From: Cohaesibacter haloalkalitolerans
GTDB lineage: Bacteria > Pseudomonadota > Alphaproteobacteria > Rhizobiales > Cohaesibacteraceae
DNA: 64,000 bases
Direction: 5' to 3'
Assembly (NCBI RefSeq): GCF_003574655.1
Contig: NZ_QNUM01000001.1
Location: 744,001 to 808,000 of the forward strand
The first letter of the stretch is position 1, and each line of letters opens with the position of its first letter. Made by a program: the position numbers and the translations under genes. Shown one piece after another: positions 18,284 to 25,939 of this stretch. The notes beneath the pieces were generated by a model. It was not told where the DNA came from, ran no database searches, and worked only from the letters and a program-made list of their open reading frames with translations.

Positions 18284-18347
18284 CAAATTTCGTGAGCCCT
18301 TTGAACCATATTTTGGATAGAGGTGCAAACATCAAATTTCGAATTTG
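18284..18347. promoter_or_regulatory. candidate OxyR operator region between ahpC and oxyR
   Basis: The 197-base divergent region holds a dyad CAAAT-N5-ATTTG at 18333-18347, which fits a LysR T-N11-A site. The half-sequence CAAATTTCG occurs twice, at 18284-18292 and 18333-18341, 49 bases apart. LysR-type regulators usually bind such a dyad plus a neighbouring site in their own divergent promoter. The assignment is by position and symmetry only. Confidence 0.5.
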
Positions 18348-18427
18348 CCAATCGATTTTTTCGATCATAGTATATAAACGTATGCAATTTTCTCGAACTG
18401 GGGAACCGTCCTGCGCGGCCTGACACA

Positions 18428-19342
18428 ATGACCATCCGGCCAACTCTTAGACAACTGCAGTATCTGTGCACTCTGGCTGAAAAGAAGTCCTTCCGTGAGG
18501 CGGCAAAGGCCTGCCTTGTTTCCCAATCCACGTTGAGTGCAGGGATCCGGCAACTGGAAGAGATTCTTCAGGTGACTGTTGTGGACAGGGAGAGCGACCG
18601 CTTTCGCCTGACCGTGCTCGGAAGCGAAATTCTTGAACGGGCGCAAGGACTTCTCAGGGACACCGATGACCTGATGGCTGTCGCCCAGCGCCACAACAGT
18701 CCGCTGGCTGGCCGTTTGCGCCTTGGGGTGATACCCTCGATCGGTCCCTTTCTTTTGCCCCGTGCCCTGCCGGGGCTGCGCAAGGATTTCCCCGAGCTCA
18801 AGCTCTATCTGCGCGAGGCATTGTCCCGCCAGTTGCTGGAGGATGTGAGGGCCGGTCGTCTGGATGCGGCGGTGCTGGCTCTGCCTTATCCGATCGAGGA
18901 TTTTTCCAGCCTGAGCCTTGGCTATGATGGCTTTCGCGTCGCTTTGCCGCAGGACCATCCACTGGCTGCCCATGAAACTGTCTCGTCAGCGGCACTGCAG
19001 GATGAGGCGCTCATTCTGCTTGAAGACGGTCACTGCATTCGGGACCACATCCTCTCCTGTCTGGATCTGAGCAATGCAGCCCGGCGGTCGCGTGAGAGCG
19101 GGGCGGAGCATATCGAGGCAACCAGCCTCATTACCATCGTACAGATGGTCGCGAATGGCCTTGGTGTGACGCTGTTGCCCGAGATCGCCCTGCAGACCGG
19201 GCTTGTCGACGGGCTCGACATTGCTCTCCGTCCGTTGGCGGAACAGCCCGCCGAGCGGGAACTGGCCATCATCTGGCGCAAGAAGTCTGCCTTCGAACCC
19301 AACATCCGCCTGCTGGCCGCCCATCTGGCTGGTTTTGTGTGA
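18428..19342 (+). CDS. oxyR: hydrogen peroxide-sensing regulator OxyR
   Basis: A 304-residue LysR-type activator of peroxide defence. The N-terminal HTH reads PTLRQLQYLCTLAEKKSFREA and LVSQSTLSAGIRQLE. The sensing region LLEDGHCIRDHILSC carries the redox pair C203 and C211. In E. coli OxyR the corresponding cysteines are nine positions apart (199 and 208); here they are eight apart, one residue shorter. The remaining effector domain (ATSLITIVQMVANGLGVTLLPE) is typical OxyR. It is divergent from ahpCD, its likely target. Confidence 0.92.
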   Translation: MTIRPTLRQLQYLCTLAEKKSFREAAKACLVSQSTLSAGIRQLEEILQVTVVDRESDRFRLTVLGSEILERAQGLLRDTDDLMAVAQRHNSPLAGRLRLGVIPSIGPFLLPRALPGLRKDFPELKLYLREALSRQLLEDVRAGRLDAAVLALPYPIEDFSSLSLGYDGFRVALPQDHPLAAHETVSSAALQDEALILLEDGHCIRDHILSCLDLSNAARRSRESGAEHIEATSLITIVQMVANGLGVTLLPEIALQTGLVDGLDIALRPLAEQPAERELAIIWRKKSAFEPNIRLLAAHLAGFV

Positions 19343-19426
19343 AAGGAGGGGGGCGTTTTTACCAGCTCGCTTATCTGCACCTGATGGTGGCTGAGTGATG
19401 GTTGAGAGCGATTCTCGTGAAAAGGG

Positions 19427-19442
19427 GGTTGAATTTTCAACC
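19427..19442. repeat. 16-base palindrome upstream of rpmF
   Basis: GGTTGAA and TTCAACC flank a central TT, about 190 bases before the rpmF start and 85 after the oxyR stop. It has no T-run. It could be an operator or part of a 3' structure of oxyR. Confidence 0.45.
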
Positions 19443-19632
19443 GGTTGGGATAAGAAAAGTGGCAAGTGACGCAGTTTGATCAAAGAATCTCGTAAAAGCG
19501 GTCTTTTTTTGAAAGATTGCTCTGGTCAAGTGCGTTCCGGTTCTGTATAAGGCCCCCAATCTCTTACAGTAGAGTTGTACCCGCGAACGGGGCTTCCCCG
19601 ATCTGCGGTTTATTGACGACGGAGTTTTGACC

Positions 19633-19812
19633 ATGGCTGTGCCAAAAAGTAAAGTGACCCGTATGAAGCGTGGCTTCCGCCGCTCTGCGGACGCGCTCAA
19701 GCAGTCGGTCTATGTCGAAGACAAGGATTCTGGCGAACTGCGCCGTCCTCATCATATCGACCTGAAGACCGGCATGTATCGTGGTCGTCAGATTCTGGAG
19801 CCGAAAGACTAA
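19633..19812 (+). CDS. rpmF: 50S ribosomal protein L32
   Basis: A 59-residue basic ribosomal protein of the large subunit. The sequence [20 protein letters not shown], then [18 protein letters not shown], is unmistakable alphaproteobacterial L32. It lacks the zinc-binding cysteines seen in some L32 forms. GGAG at 19621-19624 precedes the ATG by eight bases; the in-frame TTG at 19627 is rejected. It is a single-gene unit closed by its own terminator. Confidence 0.97.
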   Translation: MAVPKSKVTRMKRGFRRSADALKQSVYVEDKDSGELRRPHHIDLKTGMYRGRQILEPKD

Positions 19813-19860
19813 GCCTTCACGGGCTGGTTTCTTCGCTTCATGACGATGAAATTTAAGAAA

Positions 19861-19888
19861 AGGTCGGACTTCGTCCGGCCTTTTTTTA
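19861..19888 (+). terminator. rpmF terminator
   Basis: A 9-bp stem with one G.T pair and a 3-base loop, followed by seven T. Confidence 0.9.
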
Positions 19889-20137
19889 TGCGCATTTTCT
19901 GTGAAGGAGACGGGTTTTTTGCGTTGGCAAATCGGCACGCATGTCCGAAGATGACCCCGTTTCAAAATCTGGTCACAAGCCAAATCTATTGTCTGTCCGG
20001 CTACCTGAAGCCTGATCTGCTCACTTGATATTCAAAAGGCGACTGTCGGGCGGGCCTTGCTGTGGTCTTTGAGACCGGCGGCCTCTAGCCAGGTGAAATG
20101 TCTGCGCACCAAGCGCCTAGCCGCAGGGAGAACCGAA
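19889..20137. other. non-coding gap after rpmF
   Basis: With the rpmF terminator the gap is 325 bases. I see no gene or RNA here; the 3' part should carry the promoter and Shine-Dalgarno (GGGAG at 20126-20130) of the next gene. Confidence 0.35.
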
Positions 20138-20557
20138 ATGCTGTTCAATATTCCGCTCTTGATTGCGCCTCTGGCTGTCTACAATTTCTTTGCCTTCGGG
20201 CTGCTTGGTGGCTCGCTTGGTGACCCGTGGAGCGTGCCGATCATTACCATCGAGATGATATCGTCGGCCCGCTGGACCCTGACGCTGGGGGATGTGATGA
20301 TTGTTGCAGCGCTGGTGCTGCTGTTCATCGAGATTCTCAAGGCGACCCGGACCGGGATCAACTCGATTGTCGATCACATCCTCTCCACCTTGCTGTTTAT
20401 CGTCTATCTGGTCGAGTTCCTCTTGGTGCGGGAGACGGCGACGTCTGTGTTCTTCATCCTGATGGTCATTTCGCTGGTGGACGTGATTGCCGGATATTCG
20501 GTGACCATCAGCGGCGCGCGCCGCGACGTGACCTTCGGGCCGGGCACTCACGTCTGA
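20138..20557 (+). CDS. small inner-membrane protein with about four helices
   Basis: A 139-residue hydrophobic protein with predicted helices near residues 3-25, 48-66, 83-100 and 104-124. The loop after the second helix has KATRTGINSIVDHILS. This pattern matches small uncharacterised alphaproteobacterial membrane proteins; I do not recognise a function. The ATG at 20138 is preceded by GGGAG. It lies 60 bases upstream of the gamma-glutamyltransferase-like gene and is probably cotranscribed with it. Confidence 0.8.
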   Translation: MLFNIPLLIAPLAVYNFFAFGLLGGSLGDPWSVPIITIEMISSARWTLTLGDVMIVAALVLLFIEILKATRTGINSIVDHILSTLLFIVYLVEFLLVRETATSVFFILMVISLVDVIAGYSVTISGARRDVTFGPGTHV

Positions 20558-20617
20558 TCTTCCTGAACGCGGCAGCGCCATTCCATCATGGGCAAACAAA
20601 CGGCAAGGAGACGTTCC

Positions 20618-22204
20618 ATGCGCAATTTCCAGTTTCCGGGACGCTCTCCGGTCTATGCTGAACAGGGCGCTTGCGCCACGTCTCATCCGATTGCCAGCGC
20701 GGTGGCGCTTTCCATCCTCAAGCAGGGGGGCAATGCGGTCGATGCTGCGGTGGCCGCCAGCGCTGTGCTCGGTGTCGTCGAGCCGCACATGACCGGGATC
20801 GGCGGAGACTGTTTTACCATTGTCGCCGAGGCGGATGGACAGATCTTTGGCTACAACGGCTCCGGGCGGGCGGCGGCCGCCGCCAGGACCGAGTGGTTTC
20901 TTGAGCGTGGCATCACCCAAATTGCCGATGACAGCATCCATGCGGTGACGGTGCCGGGGGCTCTCAAATGCTGGGAGCATCTGGTCAGCACTCATGGACG
21001 GCTGGGGTTCGATGCGGTTCTGGCACCGGCTATCGATTATGCCCGACGTGGCGTGCTGACGACGCCGCGTGTGGCAACGGACTGGGCCGAACTCGCGGCG
21101 GATCTGCTGAAGGATCCGGGGGCCTGCCGTCACTATCTCATCGATGGCAGGGCACCCCGGGTTGGCGAGCGCTATTCCCTGCCGGCGCTGGGCGAGACCC
21201 TGCGCAAGGTTGCCGAAGGGGGGACGGATGCTTTCTACAAGGGAGAGATCGCGGCTGAAATTGCCAGTCTTGTCCAGAGTTATGGTGGTTTGCTGACCGA
21301 GGCGGATCTGGCTGGTGTCAGTTGTGATCCGGTAACGCCGGTGTTTGCATCCTATCGCGGGGTCAAGGTGGCGGAGCTGCCGCCAAACGGACAAGGGATC
21401 ACGGCGCTTACGCTGTTGAAGATCCTCGAGCAATTCGACATGGCGGCGCTCGATCCGCATGGGGCCGAACGCCATCACCTGCAACTGGAGGCCGGGCGGC
21501 TGGCCTATGCCATGCGCGATGCCCATATTGCCTCGCCGGAGCATATGCAGGTCGACGTGGAGACCCTGGTGTCGGCGGCCTATGCCAGAAATCTGGCCGG
21601 CAGCATCTCGCCGGACAGGCGCAATGCGGCGTTGCCATCGGTTGTTCCGTCCCAATCTGACACAGTTTACTTAACAGTTGCCGACAGCGAAGGGCGGGCT
21701 GTTTCCTTTATCAACTCGGTCTATTGCGGCTTTGGTGCCCAGATCTGCACCGATAGGAGCGGGGTCTTGTTGCAGAACCGTGGAGCCTGTTTTGTGGTCG
21801 ATCCTAGCCATCCCAACTGCATTGATGGCGGCAAGCGACCGCTGCACACCATCATTCCTGCCATGGCCATGAAGGATGGCAAGGTGTGGCTGTCGTTCGG
21901 CGTGATGGGAGGGGCCTATCAGGCGCAGGGCCACGCGCAGGTCATCGTCAACATGGTTGACTATGGCATGGACCCACAGGAGGCGCTCGATTGCGAGCGG
22001 CTGTTCTGGAATGAGGACGGGCAGATCGCTGCCGAACTGGGGCTGTCGGATCAGGCCTATGCGTCGCTGGCTGCCAAAGGGCATGTCATGCAACGGGCAA
22101 GAATGCCGCATGGCGGTGGTCAAGTGATTGAAATCATACGGGATGGCGGGGGCTATTGCGCGGCTTCCGATTCGCGCAAGGACGGGCTGGCTATCGGCTA
22201 TTGA
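20618..22204 (+). CDS. gamma-glutamyltransferase family protein
   Basis: A 528-residue Ntn-hydrolase of the GGT family, which self-cleaves before a threonine that then acts as nucleophile. The large-subunit region has ATSHPIASAVALSILKQGGNAVDAAVAAS and MTGIGGDCF, both conserved in GGT. The small subunit probably begins at T349 in SDTVYLTVAD, where typical GGTs read DTTHF; the following His is therefore absent. There is no signal peptide, so it probably acts in the cytoplasm, unlike periplasmic glutathione-degrading GGTs. Related cytoplasmic members act on gamma-glutamyl or acyl-amide substrates, so substrate is uncertain. The start at 20618 follows AAGGAG; an upstream ATG at 20588 lacks one. 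Confidence 0.87.
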   Translation: MRNFQFPGRSPVYAEQGACATSHPIASAVALSILKQGGNAVDAAVAASAVLGVVEPHMTGIGGDCFTIVAEADGQIFGYNGSGRAAAAARTEWFLERGITQIADDSIHAVTVPGALKCWEHLVSTHGRLGFDAVLAPAIDYARRGVLTTPRVATDWAELAADLLKDPGACRHYLIDGRAPRVGERYSLPALGETLRKVAEGGTDAFYKGEIAAEIASLVQSYGGLLTEADLAGVSCDPVTPVFASYRGVKVAELPPNGQGITALTLLKILEQFDMAALDPHGAERHHLQLEAGRLAYAMRDAHIASPEHMQVDVETLVSAAYARNLAGSISPDRRNAALPSVVPSQSDTVYLTVADSEGRAVSFINSVYCGFGAQICTDRSGVLLQNRGACFVVDPSHPNCIDGGKRPLHTIIPAMAMKDGKVWLSFGVMGGAYQAQGHAQVIVNMVDYGMDPQEALDCERLFWNEDGQIAAELGLSDQAYASLAAKGHVMQRARMPHGGGQVIEIIRDGGGYCAASDSRKDGLAIGY

Positions 22205-22247
22205 GCCTGCGCCAGCTGTGCCATTTCTACACAGGCCTTGATGAGCC

Positions 22248-22580
22248 TCATACCACGCTTCTCTGAACCGGCATGTCGGCAACGGCCTGTGGGCGACGGC
22301 GGGCCTGCCCATAGGCACGGGCTGCTTCGCGTGCGTTGCGCACGGCGCTGTAGCGACGCGGTATGCGATTGAACTCGCTGCTCAGGATCTGGGCCTGAAT
22401 GTAGGCCTGCTGACTGGCTGCATATTGCAGGGCAGCGGGAACCGGGGCTGCGACGACTTGTGTTTCTGGCACATTTTCTATCCGCTGGGCCTGATCGCGC
22501 CCGTCGGTCAAAAGCAACTGGAAACGTGGCGTGGAACCCGCGGGACTGTAGTGTGCCGGTACGACTTTCAAGCCAGACAT
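22248..22580 (-). CDS. uncharacterised small protein, possibly CtrA-controlled
   Basis: A 110-residue soluble protein that I do not recognise. The N-terminus MSGLKVVPAHYSPAG is followed by a segment rich in Val/Pro/Ala, then AASQQAYIQAQILSSEFNRI and a basic C-terminal half (ARAYGQARRRPQAVAD). No signal peptide or membrane helix. The start at 22580 is chosen because a 7-bp dyad occupies 22601-22619 just upstream; a longer frame to 22658 would read through it. A TTAA-N7-TTAA box lies 94 bases upstream on this strand, so control by CtrA and a link to motility or the cell cycle are plausible. Confidence 0.6.
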   Translation of the reverse strand: MSGLKVVPAHYSPAGSTPRFQLLLTDGRDQAQRIENVPETQVVAAPVPAALQYAASQQAYIQAQILSSEFNRIPRRYSAVRNAREAARAYGQARRRPQAVADMPVQRSVV

Positions 22581-22600
22581 GATCGATGCCTTCCCTGTAA

Positions 22601-22619
22601 TTGTCTCGTTTTGAGACAA
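22601..22619. promoter_or_regulatory. 7-bp dyad upstream of the small unknown gene
   Basis: TTGTCTC and GAGACAA flank a 5-base spacer, 21 bases before the start at 22580. This is a possible repressor operator or 5'-leader hairpin. On the plus strand A/T-rich sequence follows, so a terminator role cannot be excluded. Confidence 0.45.
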
Positions 22620-22673
22620 AATTTTTGTTTTTTCTGTCTTACAGGGGAATTTTTGCAAGAAGCGGGCCAGTCG

Positions 22674-22688
22674 TTAAGACTCTGTTAA
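22674..22688 (-). promoter_or_regulatory. candidate CtrA box TTAA-N7-TTAA
   Basis: On the minus strand it reads TTAAC-N6-TTAAC, the consensus full site for the alphaproteobacterial cell-cycle regulator CtrA. It is 94 bases upstream of the small unknown gene. A half-like TTAACCAT follows at 22741-22748. A CpdR-like receiver, a family that controls CtrA turnover, is encoded at 47.4 kb. Confidence 0.6.
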
Positions 22689-22897
22689 GAATTTGGGCGC
22701 GGTGGATGGCTTGCTTTGATGGCGTCAAGTTTGGCAAAAATTAACCATGTTGGCGCCAAACTGCGTCTGGGGCTTTCTGTTCGATTCCCGATGTGCTTGT
22801 CTCAGGCCGGGATGGACGGAACTGGTGGGATTCACTTACGAAGCAATGGCATGTCTGACGCGCTGTCAGTCATGAACAGGCAGAGAGGCTGTGCGGG

Positions 22898-24640
22898 TTG
22901 GAAACGTCATCTTCCCGATCGAAACCGGACATCAAGGCACGGGACATTCTGACGTCCATCGGCGAGGTGGTGTATGAATGGCAGGCGGCGACAGACCGTT
23001 TGCGCTGGAGCAACAATGCGTTTGACGTCCTCAAGACCGATATCCTCTCCGTTTTCCCCAATGGCAAGTCCTATACAGATCTGATCACCCCGGACACGTT
23101 GACCGGGCGCTACAAGGCCATTTTCGGCTCGGGCAAGAGCGACGACGGGCAGGGGGTGCCATTCGAGTGCATTTATTGTCTGGCGCCTCTGGGCTTTGAA
23201 AATGAGCTGCGCCTGTGGGTTGAGGAAAGCGGGCGCTGGTTTTCCGACGCCATGGGGCGGGCCGAACGGGTGCATGGCATCATCCGGGTGGTCGATGAAC
23301 AGCAGCTCCGGGAGCAGCGGCTGCGCTTTCTTTCGCAGTTCGATGCCCTGACAGGGCTGTTCAACCGCTCGGTCTTTCTGGATCAGCTGTTGCAGACGAT
23401 CGAGCAATGCCGGGATAAGGGCAAGGACGCCTGTTTCCTGATTGCCCATATCGACAATTTCCGTGTCGTCAACGAGGCCTATGGCTTCGAGGTGGCCGAT
23501 CAGGTGATCTGCGAAGTGGCGCGGCGGATTTCGCGGCGCCTGCGCGATGGCGATCTGGTGGGGCGGATCTCCGGCACCAAGTTCGGCATTCTGATCAACC
23601 ATTGCACCGAAAAGGAAATGACGGCGGCCGCGGAGCGTTTTCTCGATGCGGCGCGCGAGGAACTGATCATCACCGACGCAGGACCGGTGCATGTGACCCT
23701 GACGATGGGTGGTGTGCATCTGGGTGAGGCTGTTTCGGATCTGAGGCAGGCTGAGATCTGTGCGCTGGACGCGCTCGACCGGGCCAAGAGCCATTGCCGA
23801 GGCACCTTCCGGTCTTTCCACGCCAAGCCGTTTGCACTGGAAGAACGCCAGAAGAAAATCCAGATGGCCGATGAGGTGATCACGGCGCTCAACGAGCGAC
23901 GGATCGAGCTGGCCTTCCAGCCGGTTGTCGAGGCCAAGACAGGTGCTGTTGCCTTCCATGAGGCGCTGGTGCGGGTGGAAGGGCGCGACGGTGAGACCAT
24001 TCCTGCCAACAGTTTTGTTGAATTTGCCGAAACGCTCGGGCTTGCGGGGATGTTGGATCATCGGGTGCTGGAAATGGCGCTTGATCTGCTGTTTACCCAT
24101 GAGCAGGCCCGGCTGTCGATCAATGTGTCCCCTGATGTCGGAGCCGACCGGGAATGGATCAACTATCTGACCGCCCGGCTGGTCAGCAACCCGGATGTGG
24201 CACGGCGGCTGGTCGTCGAGATTTCCGAGCGGGCCACCCTCGACAATCAGGAAACCGCAGAGCAGTTCGTCAGGGCGGTCAAGGAACTCGGCGTCAAGGT
24301 TGCCATTGATGACTTCGGCGCGGGATATACTTCATTCCAAAATCTGCAGAAGCTGGGGGCCGACATGGTCAAAATCGCCGGCTCGCTGATGCATGACATT
24401 GCTGAGAATGCCCAGAATCGTGCCATCGTGCGGATGTTTGCCGAGCTGGCGGACGAGCTGGGTTTCGAGGTGGTGGCCAAATGGGTGGTCAGCGCCGAGG
24501 TTGCCGATCTGTTGAAACCCCTGAAGATTTCCTATCTACAGGGCTTCCATTTTGGCGAACCGGTCAAGGACTTGCCCTGGCTACACGACGGATCACAGGC
24601 CAACAGCAAGAGAAAACCTGATTTTCCCACCAGCAACTAG
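22898..24640 (+). CDS. PAS-GGDEF-EAL protein, both domains degenerate
   Basis: A 580-residue cytoplasmic protein. Residues 15-125 resemble a PAS-type sensor (VYEWQAATDRLRWSNNAFDVL). A GGDEF domain spans about 150-310, but its signature is SGTKF at 225-229 instead of GGDEF. An EAL domain follows (about 325-570) with E355-A-L, N409 and D471-D472 kept. However the conserved KID reads K492-I-A494, and AEGVE reads A527-K528-WVV, so two residues needed for metal binding and catalysis are lost. I infer a c-di-GMP effector or adaptor rather than an enzyme. The frame opens with TTG at 22898; no upstream ATG or GTG is in frame, and an AGAGG lies ahead, so TTG is the likely start. Confidence 0.88.
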   Translation: METSSSRSKPDIKARDILTSIGEVVYEWQAATDRLRWSNNAFDVLKTDILSVFPNGKSYTDLITPDTLTGRYKAIFGSGKSDDGQGVPFECIYCLAPLGFENELRLWVEESGRWFSDAMGRAERVHGIIRVVDEQQLREQRLRFLSQFDALTGLFNRSVFLDQLLQTIEQCRDKGKDACFLIAHIDNFRVVNEAYGFEVADQVICEVARRISRRLRDGDLVGRISGTKFGILINHCTEKEMTAAAERFLDAAREELIITDAGPVHVTLTMGGVHLGEAVSDLRQAEICALDALDRAKSHCRGTFRSFHAKPFALEERQKKIQMADEVITALNERRIELAFQPVVEAKTGAVAFHEALVRVEGRDGETIPANSFVEFAETLGLAGMLDHRVLEMALDLLFTHEQARLSINVSPDVGADREWINYLTARLVSNPDVARRLVVEISERATLDNQETAEQFVRAVKELGVKVAIDDFGAGYTSFQNLQKLGADMVKIAGSLMHDIAENAQNRAIVRMFAELADELGFEVVAKWVVSAEVADLLKPLKISYLQGFHFGEPVKDLPWLHDGSQANSKRKPDFPTSN

Positions 24641-24704
24641 ATTGGCGTGACATTCGGACCGGGCAGGGCATTGTTGCCAGCCCTGTCCCCGAAAGCTTGT
24701 GTCT

Positions 24705-25280
24705 TCAGTTGCCGTTGCTGCGGTTGACCAGCTCGGAAATGGCTTTCTGCATGTCGGCAATCTGGTCTTTCAGCACTTCCAGTTCGCTCGGCTTGGCCGG
24801 TTCCGGCTCCTTCTTGCGCTTGGGGGGAGGCGAGCCGAAGGGCATGAACATCTTCATGGCGTTTTCAAAGATTTCGGAGTTGCGCCGGACCTGTTCTTCC
24901 ATGGCTTCCATGGCCGAATCACCGAAGGACTCGGCCATCTTCTTGCGCAGGTTTTCCTGATCCTTGGCGAGATTCTGCATGGTGAAGTCAAGGTAGCTCG
25001 GCACCAGATTCTGCATGGAATCGCCATAGAAACGGATGAGCTGTCTGAGGAAGGCGATGGGCAGCAGGTTCTGCCCCTTGTTCTCATGTTCGAAAATGAT
25101 TTGCGTCAGGACGGAGCGGGTGATGTCCTCGCCGCTCTTGGCGTCATAGACCACGAAATCCTCTTCTGCCTTGACCATCTCCGAGAGGTCTTCCAGCGTC
25201 ACATAGGTGCTGGTGCCGGTGTTGTACAATCTGCGGTTCGCATATTTCTTGATGACAGTTTGATCCGCTTGTTTTGTCAT
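24705..25280 (-). CDS. phaR: polyhydroxyalkanoate synthesis repressor PhaR
   Basis: A 191-residue regulator that binds DNA and PHB granules and represses phasin and PHB genes when granule surface is limiting. The N-terminal PHB/PHA accumulation regulator domain is clear: VIKKYANRRLYNTGTSTYVTLEDL (residues 9-32). It is followed by NLLPIAFLRQLIRFYGDSMQ and a second segment FTMQNLAKDQENLRKKM. The C-terminal part is charged and proline-rich (PPPKRKKEPEPAKP), ending in a short coiled coil. It is divergent from phaB across 659 bases. Confidence 0.95.
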   Translation of the reverse strand: MTKQADQTVIKKYANRRLYNTGTSTYVTLEDLSEMVKAEEDFVVYDAKSGEDITRSVLTQIIFEHENKGQNLLPIAFLRQLIRFYGDSMQNLVPSYLDFTMQNLAKDQENLRKKMAESFGDSAMEAMEEQVRRNSEIFENAMKMFMPFGSPPPKRKKEPEPAKPSELEVLKDQIADMQKAISELVNRSNGN

Positions 25281-25939
25281 GGTTACAAGGCCTCGTATAA
25301 ATGAGCATAGTTGCAGTCGGGCCAGAGCTGTTGCTGCTGGAACGCTGTTTGCTGTTGGCTATAACTTACTGGGTTCATGCTGCATTGCCAAGAGCTTGCT
25401 ACCTATCCTTTTAGCAAGTGCAAAAGATTGCTCTGGCTAGTAATAAGGCCAGTATTAAGGCAAGTCTAATTTATAGGTCTTTCAGATTAGGCCCATGGCT
25501 TAATTGACTCCCTGCCTATTTCTAAACGATTTTCAGTGAACCAAATTCTTGTCGGGATCTGGCTTCAATAGCAATTTTGTTGCGCTGCAATAAGGGCCGG
25601 GGCGCCAATTCCGGTTCTGCGCTGCAAAATAGTTGGCGGGTGATACGGTCCGGGGGCAGAAGGCAAACGAGACCTTCCCCGCTCCGTCTGTTCGCAAGAA
25701 ATTGACATCGTTGCAACGGGGTTTGTGCCGGCACGTGGATAACCATGCTGCCGAGGTGGACCAGAATGGACAGTAGAATGGCCGGGCAGCTTTCTGTGAC
25801 CACAGAAGAACAACATGGGACAGACCTGCTGCTCTGCTCAGGGTGACATCTGGTCACCGGCAAATGAGATCCGAGGTGGAGGAACCGGTCCGATCCAGAG
25901 AGGGGGACGGACATCGGTTTTATAGAGGGGAGAGAGAGC
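25281..25939. promoter_or_regulatory. 659-base non-coding region between phaR and phaB
   Basis: No gene fits here; the frames present overlap phaB or have no recognisable product. It is unusually long for this gene-dense window. CTTGCTA and TAGCAAG form a 7-bp dyad at 25395-25418. CTGC-N3-GCC near 25378 resembles half of the CTGC-N3-GCAG motif known for PhaR. In many relatives phaA would stand before phaB, and I found no recognisable remnant of it. Confidence 0.5.

Noticed and set aside
20117-21655. Long minus-strand frame of 512 codons opposite the GGT-like gene
   Set aside because: It is rich in Arg, His and Gln with no domain, and mirrors the high-GC codon pattern of the plus-strand gene, which has clear family motifs.
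24660-24688. Hairpin between the GGDEF-EAL gene and phaR
   Set aside because: GGGCAGGGC/GCCCTGTCC can pair but no T-run follows on either strand; too weak to list as a terminator.
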